A stretch of 64,000 bases of DNA from Cymbomonas tetramitiformis (lineage: Eukaryota; Chlorophyta; Pyramimonadophyceae; Pyramimonadales; Pyramimonadaceae): assembly GCA_001247695.2 (NCBI GenBank), contig LGRX02030310.1, positions 124,001-188,000 of the forward strand, written 5' to 3'. Below are positions 58,035 through 64,000 of this stretch, piece by piece. Every line of letters starts with the position of its first letter. The first letter of the stretch is position 1. The position numbers were made by a program, and so were the translations under genes. A model generated the notes under the pieces. It saw only the letters and a list, made by a program, of their open reading frames with translations, was not told where the DNA came from and searched no databases.

Positions 58035-58757
58035 CTATTCGTGGACTTTATTAGCGCGCGCCGCGTCGACCAAGACCGACGTTTGCAACACTGCTTTGGC
58101 CAGCTCCCACATACGCTTTAGATTTACCCACTCGAAAAATTGAGGGTCCACTTCATCTTCTCGATCAGCGTCGTACGCTCCAACCCTCATAAGAGACTCG
58201 CGTCGTCTGTACATTGTGGTCGCCTGGATCCGCTCCGCTTCATGGGAGTCGCTGTGAAATAGGTTTGTGAAACTGTAAGCGTGGTCAGGATACGCATACA
58301 CGTTGACGTTAACCGGTTGAATGTACTTGATCGCTTCCTTGTTTATATCGGCGATGCCTTTCGAGCTCTTGTCGTTGAGGAACTTGCGAGGTAGAAGCAT
58401 GATACCGGGAAGATTGGATCCGATTTCAGGAAAAAATGTTATGCGAATAAAGATGCTGGTCCACTGGTTCAAGGACTTTGGCGTGTATACCAAAAGCGGA
58501 GTCGGAATCGATTTAACACTGACTTCGAGTATCATATCTTCCATATGACGCTCTACCCCGAGAACCCACCCCTGTATGGAATCGCCTTCTTTGCAGTCAG
58601 AATCGAGCCACATTCCTAGACCGTCGTCCACGATCCGGTTCCACAGAGACTCCAAACCTTGTTTTAGGTCAAAGAGTGTATCGACTTCTTGTTTATATTT
58701 CACGGTGCTTCGTTCCGGGTTAAGCGTTACGCTTACTCCGCGAGCACACACCTCCAT
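58035..58757 (-). CDS. Unknown protein
   Basis: 240 residues. Beta-rich N-terminal two thirds (for example ILEVSVKSIPTPLLVY, SIFIRITFFPEI) and a helical end (LKRMWELAKAVLQTSV). No signal peptide, no known motif. TATATATAT 50 bases upstream. AATAAA on the minus strand follows shortly after the stop. A downstream exon by splicing into 57589-57965 is conceivable but unproven. Confidence 0.65.
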   Translation of the reverse strand: MEVCARGVSVTLNPERSTVKYKQEVDTLFDLKQGLESLWNRIVDDGLGMWLDSDCKEGDSIQGWVLGVERHMEDMILEVSVKSIPTPLLVYTPKSLNQWTSIFIRITFFPEIGSNLPGIMLLPRKFLNDKSSKGIADINKEAIKYIQPVNVNVYAYPDHAYSFTNLFHSDSHEAERIQATTMYRRRESLMRVGAYDADREDEVDPQFFEWVNLKRMWELAKAVLQTSVLVDAARANKVHE

Positions 58758-58806
58758 GATAATTATCGATTGCGCGCGTACTAATTTCGTACGCGACGGT
58801 CGTTTG

Positions 58807-58815
58807 TATATATAT
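58807..58815 (-). promoter_or_regulatory. TATA box
   Basis: TATATATAT about 50 bases before the ATG at 58757. Confidence 0.55.
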
Positions 58816-58963
58816 TCCCCACGCTACACGCAAAAGGAAAACAAAAAACTCTGACACGCTAGTGAACCTTCAGCGATTGTATAATTCAATTTGACAGGAG
58901 AAGGCGTAAGACCCGTGCACCTGCAATAGAAGGAGTCACAATTTCCTCCAGTCTTTCCCAGCT

Positions 58964-59159
58964 GAAGAGTCGGTTTTTATGTCCACACATAGTTCGATCG
59001 ACAATAGTGACGGTAAAGGGTCGGAGTTTGTAGGTCTATTTTGGCAGTGATAATTTTCAGGTTACATTGTTAAGACATGACAATGATATTGTAATTGATG
59101 TAAAAATTGTGGAGATCACTTCCACGAAATTCCCACACCTACCGAAAATCAACTCTTAA
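58964..59159 (+). mobile_element. TTAA element carrying a short insertion
   Basis: Plus orientation, about 196 bp. An insertion of about 33 bases after GAGTCGGTTTTT contains TCGATCGA (58994-59001). The right TTAA (59156-59159) supplies the TAA stop of the minus-strand gene at 59156. Confidence 0.75.
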
Positions 59160-59851
59160 AGATTAGTTATATTCCTCTCAAAATCCTTCCACTTCACTCT
59201 CATTTCATCCTCTGAATTGAGAAGTGTTCTAAATCCCGCCTTTTTTTGATACAGCTTCCTAACCTGATCGTTGATTGCTGTTAGCTCCACCATAGCGGTG
59301 TCGAATACCGTAGTATTTTCTTCTTCCGTATTTTTCTCCGTGAGAATCTTCTTGATCTCCATACGCAGCAGGTTCCACATACACTTCGAGTTCAACACAT
59401 AATGACTTGGACGTAGGTTGTGGTTTAGTTTGCACAGCAGTTTTATTTCCAAAGTCGCAGGTTCAAATTCACAGGCGGAGTCGACTCGTTTTTGGCTTCC
59501 CCTTAAATTTACGACTTTATCAACCCAAGCGCTCTGGATGTACTTAATCAGAGCAAAAAACATAATGGTACGCTTGCTTGCGTCTGCGTGATCTATGGCT
59601 CGTATTGTGAAGCAATACGCGTTCTTTACATCATCGCTCCTCTTCGTGTCGAAATGCGCTTTGATATACTCTAGATTTATTATGTCCGTTTGCTCTGCGT
59701 TTGTAACGCAAAAGCTGTTCACCAGATGTGATACAAACATCGATTTGGGAACACCGAACATAGCAACGTAGTCCTCGTCCGACGCGACGCACAGAATACG
59801 CGCAGAGTCGAACAATACATTGTCGCACACAGTATCGATGGAGATGGACAT
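59156..59851 (-). CDS. Unknown protein ending in the TTAA element
   Basis: 231 residues, mostly helical, with a Lys/Glu-rich C-terminal half; no domain recognised. The stop codon lies inside the terminal TTAA of the adjacent element, so insertion may have trimmed or replaced the original 3' end, unless the TTAA target already contained the stop. Long TATATATATATA box 64-75 bases upstream. Confidence 0.65.
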   Translation of the reverse strand: MSISIDTVCDNVLFDSARILCVASDEDYVAMFGVPKSMFVSHLVNSFCVTNAEQTDIINLEYIKAHFDTKRSDDVKNAYCFTIRAIDHADASKRTIMFFALIKYIQSAWVDKVVNLRGSQKRVDSACEFEPATLEIKLLCKLNHNLRPSHYVLNSKCMWNLLRMEIKKILTEKNTEEENTTVFDTAMVELTAINDQVRKLYQKKAGFRTLLNSEDEMRVKWKDFERNITNL

Positions 59852-59914
59852 CGTGCACTGAATCTATTGACAAGTCACCAATTTTCGAAATCTCGAAACT
59901 TAATCGCGAACCAA

Positions 59915-59926
59915 TATATATATATA
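59915..59926 (-). promoter_or_regulatory. TATA box
   Basis: (TA)6 tract about 65 bases before the ATG at 59851. Confidence 0.55.
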
Positions 59927-60279
59927 CATTCGTCCACTCCTTGAACATTATTAAAACTTGAGTTGTCGCATGCGTAAGAGTTGGGCGGAACTACGGTTTA
60001 CACCCTTAGACGCGAATACCAAATTATTGTTAGGTGCGGTCAAAGCGAAGCCTGAGAAGAAGGGGTTTACTTCAAGCATCACAAACAAATTGTAAGGATT
60101 CGATCGTGACGCGATGCAAACGTGCTTCCCAAAATATATTTGACGTGCAAACGTGCATCACGCTAATTCGGATTTGGCGATCCACGCAACCGGTTAACTT
60201 ACGGAGTTCACGGTTTACGCACACGGTACATATACTATACTTATACTGTGACACGAGTGTTACATTGTCGTGCTTGTCA
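59927..60279. other. Intergenic gap
   Basis: About 350 bases; no supported gene and no element copy. Confidence 0.4.
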
Positions 60280-60665
60280 CTAGCTACTGTCTAGCTCTGA
60301 TTTTTGAGGTTCCAAATATCTCCTATTGGCTTGCAAATACCGTTTCCTACATATTAAGAGATCAGATATGAAACCATCAAGCCCGCTGTTGTAGCTTATC
60401 AAACCAATTAATCGGTTAAGAACGGCATACATCCGTATATCTTCGGGTTTTATGGGACGTCGTTCAAGCGTAGTGACGAAGCAAATATAAGGATGAAGCC
60501 CGCCATCGTAAACATCGCACACAGGATATGAAAATCAAAGTTTAACTCTGGAGAGCTTACTTGAGACATCGAGTTTTCAGGCGTGAAGTTTCGGCTGAAG
60601 TTCGAGAGTCCTTTCTGCTCGTCGTAAAATATTTTAATGTACTCGTACACGAAAGAGTTATTCAT
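60280..60665 (-). pseudogene. Small gene broken by a -1 frameshift
   Basis: An ATG frame from 60665 (MNNSFVYEYIKIFYDEQ) sits 60 bases after a (TA)n TATA tract. It runs to about 60530, where a second, clearly protein-like frame shifted by -1 takes over (GLHPYICFVTTLE...) and runs to 60280. The switch must occur within about 20-30 bases that contain a run of four T, the kind of place where a single base is easily lost. About 125 residues in all if intact. Unrecognised. Confidence 0.5.
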
Positions 60666-60723
60666 TGGTAAAAAAGCAGGCGCCGATCCGGTTCACATGC
60701 GCACCGCACTCAAAATCGGCGTC

Positions 60724-60748
60724 ATATATATATATATATATATATATA
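60724..60748. promoter_or_regulatory. (TA)n tract acting as TATA box
   Basis: About 12 TA units, 60 bases upstream of the minus-strand start at 60665; it could also serve plus-strand starts such as ATG 60798. Confidence 0.5.
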
Positions 60749-61073
60749 GCGTCGTATCAATGCGGTTCTCGATGTCCCTTACCTTTTTTAGCGAACATGG
60801 ACGTCCCGCGCGCAAACCTTTCAACGCACAGGCAGAGTCGTCACCTAAAACTGCGATCCACGCTCCCAACGATCGCGAAATATTCCCGCGAGCGTCCGAC
60901 GGACGCACGCGAACAAAAATGTGCGATACGAATGCTCGGCACAGCCGCCTAACGGATCCTTTCTTAGTCCGCGACCGCGCTAGCTAGCATATTCGTTAGC
61001 TTCATCGATGTTGCCGTACTCTTAAGCCGAGGCGGTCTGCCGCGTCGGCGACTCAGTGTGGTAAAGCACCGAA
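60749..61073. other. Region with short plus-strand frames
   Basis: An ATG in good context at 60798 opens 51 codons; another open, hydrophobic frame runs 60967-61113 without ATG. These may be exons or remnants leading into 61074. Not called as separate genes. Confidence 0.25.
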
Positions 61074-61513
61074 ATGCCTTCCATGTCCGCATCCTTTTGT
61101 TCCTCTTTCATTAGCGCCTTGATTAAAAGGAAGCACAGTACAAAGTACACGCAAGCAGTCACGCAAGGCACGTTGCACAGCCGCTTACGCAACATCGAAA
61201 CCGAACGTGTGTTCGCGGATTTTCAGCACACCACGAGTTCTACACGAAGCTCTTGTTGCCGCACGGGCGGTTTATCATAGGACCCTTTCGAGTCTTTGTT
61301 GCGCGTCACGCTGAGTCTTCATACTTTTCTTGTTGGTCTATGCTCGCGTACTATAGGGGATATGAGGAGCTGCGTTTTTGCAACGGATCGTTGAATCGGA
61401 TCGATCACTCGAATTTGCACAAAACTTTGTGCACGACGCTCTTACGTGGACGCGAATCCTGTCCTACGCATATTTATACAGCCAGTCGAAATGTGTGCAC
61501 ATTCGTGAAGTGA
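61074..61513 (+). pseudogene. Broken or spliced small gene
   Basis: An ATG frame from 61074 gives way to a protein-like frame shifted by -1 (HHEFYTKLLLPHGRFIIG..., to 61513). An 89-base intron, CACA|GTACAA at 61138 to GGATTTTCAG ending 61226, would join them in phase; otherwise a single lost base explains it. The second part has Cys and aromatic residues but no known domain. Confidence 0.4.
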
Positions 61514-61634
61514 CAACGCGATAGGACGAACACGGCCATCGTTGCGTCGGTGTCTAACGTTCCGTGCAGGATTTTCCACTCGAACGGTAACGCGAGACCG
61601 TCAGCGTATCAATGTTCACGCGTTTATAGAACAC

Positions 61635-61800
61635 TTAAGAGTTGATTTTCGGTAGGCGTGGGAATTTTGTGGAAGTGATTATCACGCTCCTCACGTCAAT
61701 CACACTATCATTGTCATGTGTTAACAATGTAACCTGCAAATCGTCACTGTCAAATTAGACCTACAAACTCCGACGCCTTATTAAGAAAACTGACTCGTAA
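61635..61800 (-). mobile_element. TTAA element
   Basis: Minus orientation; left TTAA intact (61635-61638), right end CTGACTCGTAA has one change. 122 bases after the stop at 61513. Confidence 0.75.
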
Positions 61801-61935
61801 CGAAAATCAATTTATACGAGGCCTTGACCTTTGTATACCTGTTTTGGCATCGCCGAGTTGTAGGTTACGCTGATAACACACAACAGCAACGTTACAATCG
61901 ATATAAAAAACGAAAACGTCGTCTCCACCCAAAAA
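61801..61935 (+). repeat. Worn TTAA element next to the previous copy
   Basis: Plus-like orientation: CTTTGTATACCTGTTTTGGCA, then GTAGGTTACGCTGATAACACA and CAATCGATATAAA match the middle of the element. Together the two copies form an inverted pair. Confidence 0.5.
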
Positions 61936-61953
61936 ACTTCAAACATGGGTTCA

Positions 61954-62649
61954 TCACGTTTCATCGTGTTCAACGAATCGCCAGTCTTGCAGCCGCAGCG
62001 TTTGTCGGATATCCTCCAAGAAATGCCAGTGCTGACGCACTCCAGAGCGTCCCATGCAATGGACGAGAATACTGCCGCCCGTAGCGAGCAACACCCTGTT
62101 GGCCAACGGGCACTGCGAAAACTTATGCTCGAGAATGCGCCTCAGAACTTCCTGCGAGATCTCTTCCCATTGCTCTATCTCCGCCTGCTCCATCGGGAAC
62201 TTCGACTTACCTCCCATCCGTTTGACGTCGGATCCGCTGATATGGGAAAAGTTGATATCGGCTCTCCGATCGGCAAACTTAGCAGCGTACTGAAGTGCGG
62301 TGTCTCGTTGCGCGCCTTTCCTCATTTTGGCAACCATGAGAAACTTTTCGGCGTGGTACGCATGCTCGGCGCTCTTGTAAGCGATTTCGTTGTGCACGAG
62401 CGGTTCCGAATGAACCCAAAAGTTGGAAAGCACTTTACGCCAGTCACGGATGTTTTGTAAGTTTTCGTATACGGTATCGTGATCATCGTGTAACAACTCG
62501 CCAACGCCTTTGCCGGGGGGCTTGTCCGCAGACTTGCTGTAGAACATGAGAATGTCACGTCCGCTATCGCTCGGAGGCGCTCGACCTTTGTACCATTTGA
62601 TTTTCCTCGCGTTTCCGCTTTCACCACACGTCAGCACATCGAGCGACAT
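61954..62649 (-). CDS. NADAR-family protein (YbiA-like)
   Basis: 231 residues from ATG 62649. The NADAR core is clear: IKWYKGR near the start, VLSNFWVHSEP (73-83), YKSAEHAYHAEKF (91-103) and LLATGGSILVHC near 187-198. Family members act on N-glycosidic bonds of NAD-related or ADP-ribosyl substrates; some remove ADP-ribose from DNA guanine. Here the usual Glu after ATG..LV is replaced by His (LVHC), so activity may differ. The TATA tract (62856-62867) is about 207 bases upstream; the frame extends to TTG 62688. A role in countering ADP-ribosylation-based host defence is an inference. Confidence 0.85.
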   Translation of the reverse strand: MSLDVLTCGESGNARKIKWYKGRAPPSDSGRDILMFYSKSADKPPGKGVGELLHDDHDTVYENLQNIRDWRKVLSNFWVHSEPLVHNEIAYKSAEHAYHAEKFLMVAKMRKGAQRDTALQYAAKFADRRADINFSHISGSDVKRMGGKSKFPMEQAEIEQWEEISQEVLRRILEHKFSQCPLANRVLLATGGSILVHCMGRSGVRQHWHFLEDIRQTLRLQDWRFVEHDET

Positions 62650-62855
62650 CACCGCACGGTGCGGTGAGCGAGGCACGGAGGACTTCAAGACGACAAACCG
62701 TATTTGATCGAGACCTTGGGAATTCTCAAGTACGTATACTCACATCCTCCCTCACGCCCGATGTAAAAAACGCGGCAAGTTCGTGGAGGACGTCCCGCGG
62801 GAGGAACGTGCATCTCGCTACCCATTATGTAAAGAGTAGAATTTAAAGTTTCAAA

Positions 62856-62867
62856 TATATATATATA
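62856..62867 (-). promoter_or_regulatory. TATA box
   Basis: (TA)6 tract upstream of the NADAR gene and just after the 3' end of the right-hand gene. Confidence 0.4.
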
Positions 62868-62886
62868 CATACGCATCGATTTTATT

Positions 62887-64000
62887 TTAAACAGTCTGTC
62901 GCACAGTGCTGTTGTGAAAGAAACTCAACCGAGCGCCGACGTGAGGCGTGTCCCGTACGAAGTAATCCTGCGAAAGGTCTTCGGTGTTTAAAAAATCCGT
63001 GCGCTTACGACACGACATGAACGCCTCCCAATGATTCTGGCTACTCCTCTGTGGCACGCTACCATAGAACGTGACCACCGCAGCGCACGCGTGTAGCGTC
63101 GACAGCAGCGGACTGCTCAATCTAAAACACTCGGCGGTGAAAGTGTGACCTTATGTCACCCGCGTGCGGCAACTCCACCAAATCCTTCCGAGCCCCTTAC
63201 TGCATCCTGTCCGCTTACTGCATAGGGGGCTGTTTCCTGTCCGCGTTTTGCTTCGTCGGTTCCATCGCGTCCATTCTGTCGGTAAACACCATCTTCTGCG
63301 TTCTGTCGCTCAACAGCGTTTTCTCCATACTGTCGACAAACTCCGCCTTCGCGATCGGCTGCACGAATCAGGTCTTCCGAGTTTGCATGTAATTCACCAA
63401 TATCACTTGGGCGCGCATCTGGGAGGTCACGATACGGACAACGGTACCCTCGGTGGCGCTGACGATGCTCCACCTCGTCGCCGACTCTACGCTTCCGTGC
63501 ATGCGAGAGTCGCCCGCACCGTCTTCCGGCGTACCGAGCCTCATGCAGATATGCGCAGAAGTCTTGTCGCAGGCCACGAGATCCACATCCTTGCACGTAG
63601 TGGCTTTCACGCTGACCCCATCAATGAACATGTCCACCGCGCGCAACGTGAACGTGGACGAGAGTATCTCCATCACCGGCATGGCGACGCATCCTTCCTG
63701 GGAAGCTTTCCAATACCATCTGAGAGATGCTTCCGTAAAGCCTTCAGCGTCGCGCACCAGCGGTATCTCTCCGCAGGCACCGCTGGTAGCGTGAATCGTC
63801 TGCCGGTCGAAGCCTACAACCGCGTATTCCTCGCACAGCAGCGTACACGGATTCACGTACAGTCGAGCGTATATCCAGGCCGACTCCGCGAGTGTGCGTA
63901 TCTTCATGTGCCCGTCGTGCTCTAGAAGGCACGACCGAGCGATTCCATCTCGCCTGAACTCGTCGCATAGTGCAAGCTTCGCGTGAAGATTGGTGCTCGC
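62887..64000 (-). CDS. Unknown spliced protein, running off the right edge
   Basis: Proposed exons: beyond 64000 to 63431, 63358-63219 and 63121-62887. The first frame is open past the right edge and the Met at 63907 is probably internal. The 97-base second intron has good sites (GTAAGC...GTGTTTTAG) and joins in phase a last exon that has no ATG of its own. The first intron (72 bases, GTGACC...TTCGTGCAG) would remove an in-frame TGA at 63368-63370; without it the protein would end there. Exon 2 codes for an amphipathic helix (FVDSMEKTLLSDRTQKMVF). No domain recognised; residue composition suggests a soluble protein. Confidence 0.55.

Noticed and set aside
1..64000. Altered genetic code to explain in-frame stops
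   Set aside because: TAA, TAG and TGA all end other long, intact genes, so no stop is reassigned.
1..64000. tRNA genes, rRNA genes or CRISPR arrays
   Set aside because: No tRNA-like cloverleaf, rRNA segment or regularly spaced direct repeat with spacers was seen by eye.

Overview
The window looks like part of a large eukaryotic double-stranded DNA virus genome, or a recently integrated copy of one. Coding is dense, on both strands, and base composition is roughly balanced. The genes include a family-B DNA polymerase (29044-31818), a very large SF2/SNF2-type helicase with an embedded RING-like zinc module (16160-19966) whose tail resembles viral NTPase-I-like helicases, two diverged protein kinases, RING, MYND, FHA and ankyrin proteins, a NADAR-family protein, a lipase, a TraB-like protein and secreted proteins. 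No capsid, packaging or RNA polymerase gene is visible, so I cannot name the family. TATA boxes, AATAAA signals and several probable short introns (about 70-100 bases) point to transcription by host-type nuclear machinery.

Layout. 0-8.9 kb: unknown proteins, an acidic coiled-coil gene broken by an in-frame TAG, a MYND protein and a kinase. 9-16 kb: a large Cys-rich protein, then two neighbouring secreted proteins that share an N-terminal module. 16-29 kb: the helicase, a second kinase and several short Cys-motif/beta proteins, some in pieces. 29-38 kb: DNA polymerase, a lipase divergent from a basic protein, and small unknowns. 38-50 kb: a possible TFIIB-like zinc ribbon, an FHA-RING E3 candidate, a spliced TraB-like gene and two related RING-like proteins. 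50-56 kb: an AT-richer block of Lys/Glu-rich coiled-coil or membrane proteins, one with a SAP motif. 56-64 kb: an ankyrin-MYND gene, two unknowns, a broken gene, a NADAR gene and a spliced gene running off the right edge.

Three repeated DNA signals run through the intergenic DNA. (1) A TTAA-bounded element of about 163 bp with imperfect terminal inverted repeats occurs about a dozen times, mostly just after gene 3' ends; it looks like a MITE. (2) A (CG)n hairpin with a G-rich loop occurs six times, often within a few hundred bases of a copy of element 1. (3) The 8-mer TCGATCGA occurs 16 times where about one is expected, nearly always 65-150 bases upstream of a start codon and often where no TATA box is visible (DNA polymerase, MYND protein, FHA-RING protein and others). 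Together with TATA promoters this suggests two promoter classes.

Start codons were set at the first ATG that fits the TATA box or TCGATCGA motif. Several long open frames begin at non-ATG codons and were shortened accordingly. All functional calls come from motifs read by eye; no database search was possible.
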